Source: Enteropsectra breve (Eukaryota > Microsporidia). Taken from it: a DNA stretch of 38,144 nt. The stretch covers positions 1 through 38,144 of the forward strand of contig JALPMN010000628.1 of NCBI GenBank assembly GCA_024243835.1. The letters run 5' to 3'. This document shows positions 28,142-38,019 of this stretch, piece after piece (position 1 is the stretch's first letter; every line of letters begins with the position of its first letter). The translations under genes and the position numbers were made by a program. A model generated the notes under the pieces. That model did no database searches. It was not told the origin of the DNA and was given only the letters and a program-made list of their open reading frames with translations.

Positions 28142-29244
28142 ATGAATTAATTGAATACGTTTATTACATATTTTCTGCTTAAACTCTGAGCATACAGAGC
28201 ACGGTGGTGCGGGATATACATCTGTCTGTCCCTGAATTTTAATTTTTTTAATGCATTTTGATTATAAATAGTAAAATTCGAGTAATAAAGAGAAAAATGC
28301 TAACAGGCCTATGACGGCAGTGTGAACCTGTTAGAAAAGGATTTAGAGATTTTGATTATATTATTGTTGTAATTACATCAACAGAAAGATGTGTACTTAA
28401 GCATAATCGTACTCAGAAATTCATGTGCTTTAAAATACTAGCCAATTTGTGACCAAAAATTCTTGTTCGCAAAAACGAAATCTTTAAAACCACACCATTT
28501 AACCATCTTTTGCCATCAATTAGCTCCCCGTATGTTAAATAACGCCATCTGGGAGTTTTTAGATTTATACTACGATCTGCATGCTCGAATTCTTCGGTAA
28601 ATCAAATTAATGGAGCACTTGGCTTTCACCATCATCTACTGCTAACATTTTTGTTGAGATGACTTAAGTTTTGTATGCAATTCATGATGATAAAACAGTC
28701 AAACTTATTTTATTTTTTTGAAAGATATTTTTAAAGTCTCTTAGTTTGTAATTCTGGCGCTTTGAAAACACCTGAAGCTGAAATAACATTTTTTTGTGCA
28801 AATAAATAGAGTATTTAAGCTTAATGACCTTATATTTTATATTTATACTAACTCCCAAGCGGCGGCGCATAAAATAATACTTCCTTTTGAATGGATAAAT
28901 AATGAATGATGCATAATTCAAGCGCTGTGTGCAGATTTAAATTTAAAAAAAGGTCGCTCGATTTATTATGCTAAAGTATGAACAGTTAAATAAAATTAGA
29001 AACAATTTTTTAGCTTTCAAAGACTCATTTCGTGCCTTTACAAACAAATGTTTATTTTTATATTATTACTTCTTTTGCTTTCAAAAACTATTTTACACAA
29101 ACTTGCGTTTTTGTAAGCTGTTTATTTTACTACAACCATTTATACTATTGTTTGAAAAGTGCACGCATGGGTGTATACTATAATGAATGTCAGAGCTGCG
29201 AAATACCCCTTTTGTTATGGCTTCTGCTTTTCTCCTAATAAAAA
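28142..29244. other. Long intergenic region between RdRP and BRF1
   Basis: About 1.1 kb, the longest gene-free stretch. It holds a 22-codon ORF behind CCCC at 28532-28600 and two overlapping 62-79-codon low-complexity frames that I do not support. No tRNA or snRNA was recognised. Confidence 0.45.
28532..28600 (+). CDS. Candidate 22-residue micro-ORF behind a CCCC motif
   Basis: CCCCGT precedes an ATG that opens MLNNAIWEFLDLYYDLHARI plus two residues, then TAA. The peptide is amphipathic and of good composition. The last codons read CGGTAAAT, so a GTAAAT donor overlaps the stop, and TGCTAAC lies about 45 bp downstream, so it might be a first exon. No homologue is recognised. Chance is quite possible. 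Confidence 0.2.
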   Translation: MLNNAIWEFLDLYYDLHARILR

Positions 29245-29262
29245 AATAAAAAATTTTCCCCA
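29245..29262 (+). promoter_or_regulatory. A/T element plus CCCC start signal of BRF1
   Basis: AATAAAAAATTTTCCCCA stands directly before the ATG at 29263. Confidence 0.6.
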
Positions 29263-30504
29263 ATGTCCATAAAGTGCGCGAACTGCCAGTCTGAAGAAAT
29301 GCACACGGACTCTGCACGCGGATCAGTCTATTGTGGAGAGTGCGGAATGGTGCAGGAAGAGAATATCATCGTTAGCTCGTTGAATTTTGGCAACGACGGA
29401 GAAAAGTCGACACTCCATGGAAAGATTGTAAATGTTGAAAATACAAATATTGGAACATCTTACACAGACTCAGGATTTTATATAAAAAATACGATTGGAT
29501 CGATATGCATGCGCCTCAGTTTGGGAACGGACCATGCTGATTGTGCCTATCGCTGGTATAAGCTGTGCCTTCAGTATTCACTGAGCAAAGGAAAATCGAT
29601 TTTGTACACATTGAGTGCCTGTGTTTACATTACATGCCGACAGGAGTCCACACCACATTTGCTTATTGATTTCTCGAATGAGCTCAGAATAGACATGTAC
29701 AAGATTGGAAAGGTGTTTCTGAAATTAAGGAATCTGCTCGGAATTGATGTCCCCTTGGTTGATCCGTCACTCTACATGCACAGATTTGTGTCGCAGCTGA
29801 AATTCACTGACAGCTCGATATTAGACTATTCAATTAGATTGCTCAGCAGAATGAAAAAAGACTGGATTTCAGAAGGCAGACGTCCGAACAACACATGCGG
29901 AGCAGCAATTCTAATCGCCTCAAGGGTTTTTGGAGAGGCCAAGGATATCAGAGACATTGCAAAGGTGGTAAAAGCATCTCCTAGTACAGTGTGCAAGCGC
30001 ATCAAAGAAATAGCTGAAACGGAAAGTGCGAATCTGGGAATATCTGAATTTAAGAGCGTGTGGCTGGACGAGGAAGAAAATCCTCCGGTAATAAAAAGAA
30101 GAAAAATCAAGAAAAAAACTTTTGAAGATGTGATCTGCACAAAAATTGAAGAGACTGCTGATGAAAATGAACTCATCCAGATGTGCATTTACCAGACCCC
30201 CCTGGAATTAATGGACTATGAAAGCGAGTTTGAAGAAAAGGCATCAGGCGAGGATAATTTTGACGTGGATGAAATGATTCTGACTGAACACGAAATAAAA
30301 GACAAAACAGAGCTTTGGGAATACATGTATGGCGATTTTGAGATTACGAAGGAAAAAAGCAAGAAGATAGTTAAGAAGGCCCATGCTAAGAATAAAAAGA
30401 AGAAACACAACTTTGATACGATTGAAGAAGCGTTTTTGAGCTTAGACAGAAAAATAAGCTCAAAGCTAAATTATAAGGCAATTGAAAATCTATTTACAGA
30501 CTAG
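29263..30504 (+). CDS. BRF1: TFIIIB subunit Brf1 (TFIIB-related factor)
   Basis: Brf1 joins TBP and Bdp1 to form TFIIIB, which places RNA polymerase III on tRNA and 5S genes. The 413 residues begin with a zinc ribbon (C5-x2-C8 and C24-x2-C27) and VQEENIIVS. Two cyclin-type repeats follow: LIDFSNELRIDMYKIGKVFL with DPSLYMHRFVSQL, and then RMKKDWISEGRRPNNTCGAA with ASPSTVCKRIKE. These forms are typical of Brf1 and not of TFIIB. The C-terminal half is acidic and lysine-rich and ends in FDTIEEAF and SSKLNYKAIENLF, resembling the Brf1 block that clamps TBP. The protein is shorter than yeast Brf1 (about 596) mainly in this half. The start follows TTTTCCCCA immediately. Confidence 0.92.
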   Translation: MSIKCANCQSEEMHTDSARGSVYCGECGMVQEENIIVSSLNFGNDGEKSTLHGKIVNVENTNIGTSYTDSGFYIKNTIGSICMRLSLGTDHADCAYRWYKLCLQYSLSKGKSILYTLSACVYITCRQESTPHLLIDFSNELRIDMYKIGKVFLKLRNLLGIDVPLVDPSLYMHRFVSQLKFTDSSILDYSIRLLSRMKKDWISEGRRPNNTCGAAILIASRVFGEAKDIRDIAKVVKASPSTVCKRIKEIAETESANLGISEFKSVWLDEEENPPVIKRRKIKKKTFEDVICTKIEETADENELIQMCIYQTPLELMDYESEFEEKASGEDNFDVDEMILTEHEIKDKTELWEYMYGDFEITKEKSKKIVKKAHAKNKKKKHNFDTIEEAFLSLDRKISSKLNYKAIENLFTD

Positions 30505-30885
30505 TGGCGAGCACTCCTGTCAACATATTACTACAGGCGTTCAAGAAAAATTAAATGTACCATTTTCCATTGTTGTTATACAAAGGATTACTTAGTGTTG
30601 CTTGTAAAAGGAACTGCAAGATGGATATTTTATACAGTGTGTGATTTTGGGTTTTCTGTTTAAATCGGCCATTCTATCTTACGAGTGGGCAGTATATTCT
30701 AATTAGCATGTTTTAGAAGGAACTCAAAAAAATAAATTATTATAGTCATTTCTTCTTATCACCTAAACATGAGACATAGAATTTAAAAAATTCAATTAAC
30801 TTAGCGCATTTTTAATTCCTCAATCAATGGCTTGGGATTATGTGTGTGCAGCTTATTATGATGTTTCATTCTCGCAAAAGAGCGC
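30505..30885. other. Intergenic, convergent spacer BRF1 / ASE1
   Basis: About 380 bp between convergent 3' ends. A/T-rich, and nothing was recognised. Confidence 0.65.
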
Positions 30886-32250
30886 CTATTTTTTCTTCCT
30901 AAAGGGCGAATCTGTCCTACTTATAAAAACCGTTCGGTTGACTATTCGATTTTCAATTTCTCTCTTGAGTATTTCTCTATAAGAGGACGAATTAAGATAA
31001 AAGCCACCAAATTTACCTTCATAATCGTCAATAAGCTCAAATATACGTTCTTCGAACTTTAGCAATGTGGGATAAGCCGTGTTTCTGAATTTTTCTTCGG
31101 AATTGAGTTGGAAGGAGGACTTAAACAGTCTTCTTGGATCTGATGCAATTTTTTCAAAATCGGTCATTTTATCGATGAGTTCTTTTCTGTTTTTTATTAA
31201 ATCCTTAATTTCACAAAATAAGGTCTTTTTCGGCAGCAATTCACATATTTTATTTTTCATCTCTTCGAGTAGAGCTTCATTTATACTTGCTATGTGGCCT
31301 TTTTCATCGTTCTTGTCATCCGTCCGCATTTCATAAAGTTTTGTTTCCAGATCGAAAATTTGACATATCTGCAACAGTTCGGATTTCGTTAGCTCAAAAA
31401 TTTTACCAAATTCATCGCGATACTGAGCACACAGCTCGGCATAGTATTTATGTAAAAAGTCTGTATGGCTTGCCGAATATTCATTTGCGAGCTTTCGTTC
31501 GGGCACCCCTATGTACGATTCTTTTCTTCGTATTTCGGTTAAAAGCTGCTGATGCTGCAGAATCTTCTCAGACAGGATCTCTGAGTATCTTTTTTCGGTT
31601 TCTTCTAATTCCCTAATCCGTTCGTTAAATGTAAACTCAATGGGAACGCCAAGTATGCCGGCCGTCTTCGTTATTTGTTCATATAATTCGGCTCTTTTAG
31701 CCTCTTTACTTACCATTTCATCCTTTAGCTTTGTTAGTTTGAACTGAAATGCCTTCAGCGACGCCACGCTTATTTCGTACTGGCTAATTTGCTGATCTTT
31801 GGCGCAATTATGGTAATTTTCGTTTTCTGTGCTTGATATATCAAACGTGTCTTTCCCTAGCTCTTGATTTATTTTTAGTATCTCTTTAATCGTCATTTTT
31901 ATTTGTGTGTCCAGCTTGTTTCTATCGTACTTGATCTTCTCCAACTCGTTGCTGGCATTTTCAATATAAAGGTTCATGTTTTCCATTTCCTGTATCACCG
32001 GAATACTTACTTCCAAATGCGAGCAATAACTGGCAATTTCTTCCCTTATTTCGCAAATTCTTCTTGCATAGCTATTTTTCTTTTCTCTCGCCTGGATAAT
32101 CTTTGACTCAATGCAGCTTACTATATCTGCTAGAATATCGCTATGGCATGTGAAAGGATGAGTTCCAATGTCGCTTGCTGGGCTGATTGCCGCCAATACA
32201 TCCGATAGTTCAGACAGTTTTTCCTGCATTTCCTTCACAATCTCGTGCAT
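30886..32250 (-). CDS. ASE1: Ase1/PRC1/MAP65-family microtubule bundler
   Basis: Members of this family dimerise and cross-link antiparallel microtubules in the spindle midzone during anaphase. The 454-residue protein is largely coiled coil (about 5-370), as expected for the rod. The family's diagnostic microtubule-binding block follows: FEKIASDPRRLF near 365-376, then LNSEEKFRNTAYPTLLKFEERI. It aligns with the PRC1 segment that has a DPNR motif followed by an 'EEK' helix. A short spectrin-like remainder and a basic tail ending RKKK close the protein. It is shorter than yeast Ase1 (about 885) and PRC1 (about 620), mainly by loss of the disordered tail with its regulatory phosphorylation sites. 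The ATG at 32250 follows GGCC and an A/T-rich tract. It is divergent from the importin gene. Confidence 0.85.
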   Translation of the reverse strand: MHEIVKEMQEKLSELSDVLAAISPASDIGTHPFTCHSDILADIVSCIESKIIQAREKKNSYARRICEIREEIASYCSHLEVSIPVIQEMENMNLYIENASNELEKIKYDRNKLDTQIKMTIKEILKINQELGKDTFDISSTENENYHNCAKDQQISQYEISVASLKAFQFKLTKLKDEMVSKEAKRAELYEQITKTAGILGVPIEFTFNERIRELEETEKRYSEILSEKILQHQQLLTEIRRKESYIGVPERKLANEYSASHTDFLHKYYAELCAQYRDEFGKIFELTKSELLQICQIFDLETKLYEMRTDDKNDEKGHIASINEALLEEMKNKICELLPKKTLFCEIKDLIKNRKELIDKMTDFEKIASDPRRLFKSSFQLNSEEKFRNTAYPTLLKFEERIFELIDDYEGKFGGFYLNSSSYREILKREIENRIVNRTVFISRTDSPFRKKK

Positions 32251-32721
32251 GGCCTATAAAAAACAAAAATTCAAATTCTCGAAAACATATCTATAATAAT
32301 GATCATCTTCAAAATTAAAGTAAATAGATCTGCATATTCAATCTTAAGCAGAAGATATGTACAGTTTATTTATATAATAACTTAACCGGAATATCAGTAT
32401 AAACTGAACTTGAGTCATTGACGACACTTTCTTCATTGTTTTATAGCCTTTTCATCTACTGCTGCAATCCTTGCTCGATAGTTATGAATCGTTTAAGTTC
32501 TTTATTTGATGGTTTTTAATACACTGCCAATGCTTTGACGCCTATTTTGGCAAAGCAGGCACAATTAACTACTTAGAGTACATTTGTTCAGACCCAAGTC
32601 AAAGCATCTGATATACCACACATTGAAAATTACTAAATCGCGTATAAAGATGTAAATATAAGCCTTTTTGTACAACAAACGCCCCAGTATCTTATTTACT
32701 TCGGACAAGTCTCATCTCAAC
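32251..32721. other. Intergenic, divergent spacer ASE1 / importin
   Basis: About 470 bp serving two divergent genes. No gene was seen. Confidence 0.6.
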
Positions 32722-32745
32722 AAAATTTTCAAAAAAATTTTTCCC
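32722..32745 (+). promoter_or_regulatory. A/T element plus CCC start signal of the importin gene
   Basis: AAAATTTTC, then AAAAAAATTTTT and CCC, directly before ATGG at 32746. This decides the start: the frame is open upstream as far as a TTG at 32668, but no ATG lies in between. Confidence 0.65.
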
Positions 32746-35556
32746 ATGGAAGCCGAACTAGCAGATCTATTCAAACGTACTATGAATGCAAATCAGCAGA
32801 TAAGAAGCGATGCAGAGCATCGTCTTTCGGTGCTGGAAAAAGATCCTGCTGCAATAGAAACAATATTACTCAGGATAATGTACCACGAGAACAAACTGAT
32901 ACAGCATTCTAGCAGCATATATGTGGTAAATGCCTTAAAAAGAGTATGGGCACGAGAGGATATGAAAAATCTGGTGCTAAAAATCGAAGGGAATATTTTA
33001 GATTTCTTGACCGCAGAGCCACGCAGCGTGAGGCTTGCGTTTCTCAATATTCTTCAGATAATCTTTGAAAATTCTGACATTGCACGGATACGTGATATAT
33101 TTGAAAAGGCTGCGCTCTACATGAGCTCGACTGTTCGCAAAGAGAACTTGGCTGCCCTTACCCTCTATGAGGCTGTGTTCAAGGCCGAGACCTTGCGCTT
33201 CAATCTTGAGTCTCTTCTTTCAATTGTTTTTAATTCAAATGGTACTGTTTTTACACATAAGCTTACTGAGGCACTGGTCAGCAAGGACTTTGAGTGTGCA
33301 AAGATAGCCATAAAAATACTTGCGAGATCCTACTCTTACTACACAATACCAGACTTCCTATTGTGTCTGGAGAATTTTAGAAACTATGTGAATATTGCCT
33401 TGGAGATTTTGAAGTTCACAAATGACAAGGACAGTACATTCCAGAAGATGAAGAAATGGACTGTCTTCTTTTTGTACAAGATTTCTCACAAGGGTCTCAA
33501 AAAGTATTTTAAGAACAATGAGTTCTCCGACTACATCAAGAACCCTGATACCTTTGCAGTTATATTTGACGCGTTTAAGGGTCTTGTGAGTGAGTATGTT
33601 GAGGGTGGCTTTCAGCATCCCAAAATACCTGTCTACTTTTGTGATTTTTTCACATTGTCTGCAGGGAACAAGGCAGGAAAGGAGTTTGTGAAGGCGGAGC
33701 ATATGTTCTTGCTTAACAATTTTATTCTGCATGTGCAGTGCTATAATTCGAGCATTCAGGAGACTTTTGAATGTGAGCCAGAAAAGTATCTGAGGGAGCG
33801 CTATAACTATCTTGCATCAGATCTCCATTCAGGAACGAGCACCCTTTTTAATGAAATACTGTCTCTCAGCAAGGAAATAAAGTATACCGTTATTCATATG
33901 CTTAAGAACTATCTTGAGAATGAAAATCAGCCCAACTATCTTTACTGCTCGTATGGCATACTGGGGCTCTTGGCAAATGCCCAGAAGCAGATGTTGAAGG
34001 TTCTTGGAGACAAAGACTTTTTCAGCTTTATCAACGAGTATATTCTTCGCTTGGTATCCAAATCCCCCAATCCGTTCATCGTTTCACAGATCCTCTACTT
34101 CATGTCGCTGACTGAAGACTGTCAGCTGAAAACAAGTGCCGTGACTGACTCATTGACCCACGTGGTGAATCTTATAAACTCTGACCATGAAATACTTGCT
34201 GTTCAGGCCTGCATGGCGATGAATTTCTTTATTTACAACGAGAATCTTGCAGAATGTATCAGGGCCTACATTCCCACACTGCTGGACAAGATTCTGCATT
34301 TCTCCAAAGTACATTTTCTCGAGTCTCTTGGAAACATGATGGATGCAATTATTGAGACCTATGCGGAGGAGGTCGGCATATACGCGCCTCAGTTCGCAAC
34401 GATCATAGCCAACAATGCCCTGGAGCATATTTCCTCTGACAACGATGACAAAGTATCGACAGTCTCAGGCTTTATAACATCTATCGAGAAGCTAATAATG
34501 ATATCAGACAACGACAAAAATATTGTATGGAAGATTTTCAGTTCATCTTTGAATTTGATATACACAGTTTTTAACAATAAGCTCGAAGACTTTTATCAAG
34601 AGATTTTCGATCTGCTGAACAGCTTTTTATTTATTCTTGAGAAGCTGAGCGTGGAGCTGGTTAATCTTTGCATGACCGCGCTTTCGATTGACAACGATGA
34701 GCTGACGCTCTACCCCCGAGAGGTATGCGATCTGATTGATAATTTTTTGAGCTTTGGAAAAAACGAATGCATCACAAGCCAAAGCCTGGAAAAAATCTAC
34801 AATGCAGTTAACGTTTTTTTGCCTGTTGCTTCAAACGAAGAGGAAAACGATATCTATGATGATGACTTTGAGGCTGGCTGCAAGATTGTCGACAGTCTTA
34901 TGCTAAACGCGGGCAGTGCTGTACGCTTTCTCAATAAGGAGCTCATCTCCCACTTCATTTACAAAATAGTGTCCAATTACGGAATGGTGTCTTCTAACAC
35001 CAATCTGGATGTTTTTGGGCTAGAGGCAATTATGAACTGCTTTTTAGTTGCGCCAGAGGATGTCCTTGTTGCTCTCGGCACATTCAAAGAGACGTTTTTT
35101 ATGGATGTTGTTGAGAAACAGGCCAAGTTTAAAAGAGTCTATGACAAGAAGGTCTACTTATTGTTTGTTGGTGAACTCTATAAAATGAAGTGCCCGCTAC
35201 CGGTCAGCTTCGGGAAAATAAACGAAGCCCTTGTTGAGGTACTGAGCAGTCTGCCTGCTGCCATAACCCGCAGGAACAAACTGAAGGAGGAGGAAGAAAC
35301 CAGAGGAGACGAGTATGAAAATTATTCTGGAGAGATTGACGAAAGCGACGAGGGCTTTGTGGATGATGACATGCTTGAAGAAGATATCTGGTTTGAGACA
35401 GTTCTGGATAAATTTGATGTATTTGAATATATCAAAAGCATTCTTATGGCACCTGTGGTGATGAGTGTTGGCGAGCAGGCCATCGCATGTCTGACGGAGA
35501 CACAAATAAACAAAATCAATTCAGTTCTATCTGTCCCTCAGGCTGCACAAAAATAA
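32746..35556 (+). CDS. Importin-7/8 (Nmd5/Sxm1)-type karyopherin
   Basis: This is a beta-karyopherin that carries proteins such as ribosomal proteins or histones into the nucleus with Ran-GTP control. The 936 residues are almost all helical repeats. The N-terminus (ELADLFKRTMNANQQIRSDA, then LRIMYHENKLIQHSSSIYVVN) is the Ran-binding importin-beta N domain, although its usual conserved Trp is not obvious. CEPEKYLRERYNYLASD near 365 corresponds to the 'DPYEYIR' block of importin-7. Near the C-terminus an acidic segment ends in EEDIWFETVLDKFDVFEYIK, which is the 'Y-x-TPLD-x-VD' block shared by Nmd5, Sxm1 and importin-7/8. It is about 100 residues shorter than those proteins. Exact cargo cannot be inferred. 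The stop codon overlaps an AATAAA that could serve in 3' end formation. Confidence 0.85.
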   Translation: MEAELADLFKRTMNANQQIRSDAEHRLSVLEKDPAAIETILLRIMYHENKLIQHSSSIYVVNALKRVWAREDMKNLVLKIEGNILDFLTAEPRSVRLAFLNILQIIFENSDIARIRDIFEKAALYMSSTVRKENLAALTLYEAVFKAETLRFNLESLLSIVFNSNGTVFTHKLTEALVSKDFECAKIAIKILARSYSYYTIPDFLLCLENFRNYVNIALEILKFTNDKDSTFQKMKKWTVFFLYKISHKGLKKYFKNNEFSDYIKNPDTFAVIFDAFKGLVSEYVEGGFQHPKIPVYFCDFFTLSAGNKAGKEFVKAEHMFLLNNFILHVQCYNSSIQETFECEPEKYLRERYNYLASDLHSGTSTLFNEILSLSKEIKYTVIHMLKNYLENENQPNYLYCSYGILGLLANAQKQMLKVLGDKDFFSFINEYILRLVSKSPNPFIVSQILYFMSLTEDCQLKTSAVTDSLTHVVNLINSDHEILAVQACMAMNFFIYNENLAECIRAYIPTLLDKILHFSKVHFLESLGNMMDAIIETYAEEVGIYAPQFATIIANNALEHISSDNDDKVSTVSGFITSIEKLIMISDNDKNIVWKIFSSSLNLIYTVFNNKLEDFYQEIFDLLNSFLFILEKLSVELVNLCMTALSIDNDELTLYPREVCDLIDNFLSFGKNECITSQSLEKIYNAVNVFLPVASNEEENDIYDDDFEAGCKIVDSLMLNAGSAVRFLNKELISHFIYKIVSNYGMVSSNTNLDVFGLEAIMNCFLVAPEDVLVALGTFKETFFMDVVEKQAKFKRVYDKKVYLLFVGELYKMKCPLPVSFGKINEALVEVLSSLPAAITRRNKLKEEEETRGDEYENYSGEIDESDEGFVDDDMLEEDIWFETVLDKFDVFEYIKSILMAPVVMSVGEQAIACLTETQINKINSVLSVPQAAQK

Positions 35557-36430
35557 AAAACTTAAATTATCATTTATTTCTATGATACATTTTGTTTAAT
35601 ATATTTTTGCTGTAAGTGAAATACTCCATATATTGAAGCTGATATATTTTTCTTAACAGCAGTTGAACTAATTGACAATGTAGTACCCCTTTTCAGCCAG
35701 CTGCAATATTCTAAGATACAGTAGTATAACGACAGAGGGAATAAAATACTATCGATTCTTCTATGATACAGGTTGTTCACATTCTGTTTATTATTGGAAC
35801 TCTTATTCTTGTTGTTATTAAGGACTGTAGTGTTAAAAAGCAATTTTTAAAATGTTGATGCTAAAGAAGTATTCATTCGAGTGTATGACATTCCTCACAG
35901 ATCATTGTTTTTTAAGCGCTTTAAATAGAATTTTTAAAGAATACAAGGACTCAGAATAGGTAAAAAATCAATACAGTTCCTGATATTAAAAAGCATATGG
36001 TTAGCCAACACACATATATAAAAAGAAGAGGCGTGAATCAATGCACACTGCGTAGGCCAGGGATGTGTCATCAAAAGTCTATTAAGGCACTTGATAAACT
36101 AGCTTTTAAGACATTTTTGCGAAATACCTCGTAATGGAAACGGAACTTTGTACAGTGATGAATATTTATGTTGGAATATGGCATAAATATCAGTTCATTA
36201 GCCACCTAGAATACTTTACTCGATTCCTTTGTATTAATTGCAAATCTGTTGTTATCCTATAATAATTTATAGCTACATTAATTTGCCGCAATCTAAGGCT
36301 GGCAGGAACTTTTTTACTAACTTTATGCAGATCATAATGGTTTCTTGTTATCTTTGGCAGTATAAGCCAATGTCTTTGCAGTGCCAGTTTTTTCAAGCAA
36401 AAAAATTTAAAATCTAATGCTTGCTAGAAC
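35557..36430. other. Intergenic with two ATG-less minus-strand open frames
   Basis: About 870 bp. Two minus-strand frames, 35580-35843 (87 codons) and 36190-36396 (68 codons), are open and of protein-like composition but have no ATG. The Orc1/Cdc6 gene begins after an A/T element (AAAAAAATTTAAAATC) at about 36400-36416, without a clear CCC. Confidence 0.45.
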
Positions 36431-37225
36431 ATGGTCGAGGCGCAAGAAAAATTTAAAAGAATACAGGACAGCTTTGGAAGTGGCGCAGCCAGCAGGATTT
36501 ATGGAAGGGAAAAAGAGCAAGAAAAGATAAAAAGCTTCTTAATTTCCAAGGAGAGCCTGCTGCACATAACAGGAAAGCCCGGTGTTGGAAAGACGCATAC
36601 CCTCCTTTCTATTCTAGCATCTCAGGACTATTTCTATTTAAATTACTATCATCATCCAAATATTGGAACCTTGATTGCTAAAGCTTCGCAAAAAATAATT
36701 GTTATCGATGAGTTTGACAGGTATTACTTGGAAAAGAAAAACGAATGCACTAAATCTATACTGAAAACAAGAAAAAAACAGCAAAAATTAATCACTATAA
36801 GCAATGATCTTAAGATGGGCAATTTAAAATTCATGCCGTACGATCCACTTGAAATATCGAGCATAATAAGAGCAAAGATAGAAAAGGAAATTGGTGCTGA
36901 GATTATTGAAGAAAAGTGCATGTCTGCCATTACAAAAAATATTGGGAAGAACGGAGATCTTCGTCAAGTCTTCAAGTACATCTTGTTGTTGCTCAGCAAA
37001 AAGTACGAAAACGGGGAGGCGCTTTATCTCAAATTGACCGATTTGCTTACTGCACCAAAAAAGGATGAAACCACAAGTGTTCACCACCAGATGATCAAGA
37101 ACGCAAAGCGTGATGAGCCTAGCATCGCTAATGCATTTAAGGCGTACGTACAAGAATGCAAAAACTTACACTTGGCGCCATTTACAAGACAAGATTTTTC
37201 AACGCTTTACGAGGTTTTAAAGTGA
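36431..37225 (+). CDS. Orc1/Cdc6-type AAA+ ATPase (minimal)
   Basis: Proteins of this type mark replication origins and help load the MCM helicase. All AAA+ parts are visible in 264 residues: an N-terminal YGREKEQEKI initiator helix (24-33), Walker A GKPGVGKT at 48-55, Walker B IIVIDEFDR with D93-E94, sensor 1 Asn125 (ITISN), the FMPYDPLEISSII block typical of Orc1/Cdc6, and sensor 2 GDLRQ with Arg178. The last 40 residues (AFKAYVQECKNLHLAPFTRQDFSTL) look like the end of the winged-helix domain. There is no BAH domain and almost no N-terminal tail, and the stretch between Walker A and B is only about 35 residues, roughly half the usual. Orc1 and Cdc6 cannot be told apart here. Nearby starts have CCC, but this one has only the A/T element. 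Confidence 0.83.
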   Translation: MVEAQEKFKRIQDSFGSGAASRIYGREKEQEKIKSFLISKESLLHITGKPGVGKTHTLLSILASQDYFYLNYYHHPNIGTLIAKASQKIIVIDEFDRYYLEKKNECTKSILKTRKKQQKLITISNDLKMGNLKFMPYDPLEISSIIRAKIEKEIGAEIIEEKCMSAITKNIGKNGDLRQVFKYILLLLSKKYENGEALYLKLTDLLTAPKKDETTSVHHQMIKNAKRDEPSIANAFKAYVQECKNLHLAPFTRQDFSTLYEVLK

Positions 37226-37670
37226 GTGAACAACTGAAATAAGGTGTGATAAAGGCTCTCTGGATATGTCGGTAGCGGTTAAAGTGAAAAGATTTTCTCA
37301 CTTTATAAAACACATATTTTGCCTTTCATAAATAATGCAGTTACGAGCTTGCTTAGAAAGGAAGGCATTCAATACAAAGGGGAAGTTTCCTTCTATGGAT
37401 GCAATTATTATAAAAAGTACATGCTTTATTTTTAACTGTGAGGAAAATGGTGTATAATCCAGTTTTACTATAAGAATTGGCTTGATTAAATATACTGCTT
37501 TTTTCAAAGACTAAATTACCTCGTTACCTTGTGAAGATCACACAAAAGTTTTAAAATGCTTTTACGGATTGCTTAACGCTGAGGACGCAATAAACGTAAG
37601 AAATGAGAAGCCACCTTACTGGTTTCTCTAACCCAAGTGGGAAGATACAAAAGCTCTATTGAATTTATTT
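37226..37670. other. Intergenic, convergent spacer
   Basis: About 445 bp between convergent genes. One 69-codon minus-strand frame without ATG (37298-37507) is not supported. Nothing else was seen. Confidence 0.6.
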
Positions 37671-37982
37671 TTAATTTGAATAGTTTTTGATCATCAAAAT
37701 TGTGGCCGCTCCTAAAAATAATGTACATAGCCCCGCAGCAATGTATGCCGTTTTTCTATAAATTTTTTTCTCGTTTAGTCCGGGCAGTTCATCATACTTA
37801 TATTCTTGTGCTCTTGCACTAAACTTGTCCATATATTTAGTTGAAGGCAATGACTCGTTTTTTGTTCTTTTTTCCTGCTTGAGTATGTTGAGCTGATCCT
37901 GAAAATGCCTCATTTTATTTTCGTGCTCTTCAATTAGGGACACAATTTTTATGTCGTTGCTGGTTTCCTGCATGTCCTCCAT
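37671..37982 (-). CDS. Small tail-anchored coiled-coil protein
   Basis: I do not recognise the family. The 103-residue protein has an acidic N-terminus, a charged helix likely to form a coiled coil (about 12-40), a polar middle, and one membrane segment at about 79-98 (TAYIAAGLCTLFLGAATILM) followed by five residues. This is the form of a tail-anchored protein facing the cytosol. A SNARE-like or organelle-contact role is conceivable but not shown. The start is uncertain: ATG at 37982 (or codon 4) is the longest in-frame start, but the CCCC start signal and its ATG lie 40 bp upstream in another frame (see findings). The missing N-terminus may be about 13 residues. Confidence 0.65.
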   Translation of the reverse strand: MEDMQETSNDIKIVSLIEEHENKMRHFQDQLNILKQEKRTKNESLPSTKYMDKFSARAQEYKYDELPGLNEKKIYRKTAYIAAGLCTLFLGAATILMIKNYSN

Positions 37983-38019
37983 TAGCCCAACATCACCTCC
38001 AACAATTATTTGGTCTTTT

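Noticed and set aside
28682..28921. Minus-strand 79-codon frame.
   Set aside because: It starts at TTG, has biased Lys/Ile/Tyr composition typical of A/T-rich spacer, and shows no recognisable motif.
28968..29183. Plus-strand 71-codon frame with ATG, just upstream of BRF1.
   Set aside because: The second half is low-complexity Phe/Leu/Tyr from T-rich DNA, it is overlapped by another similar frame, and there is no CCC signal before its ATG.
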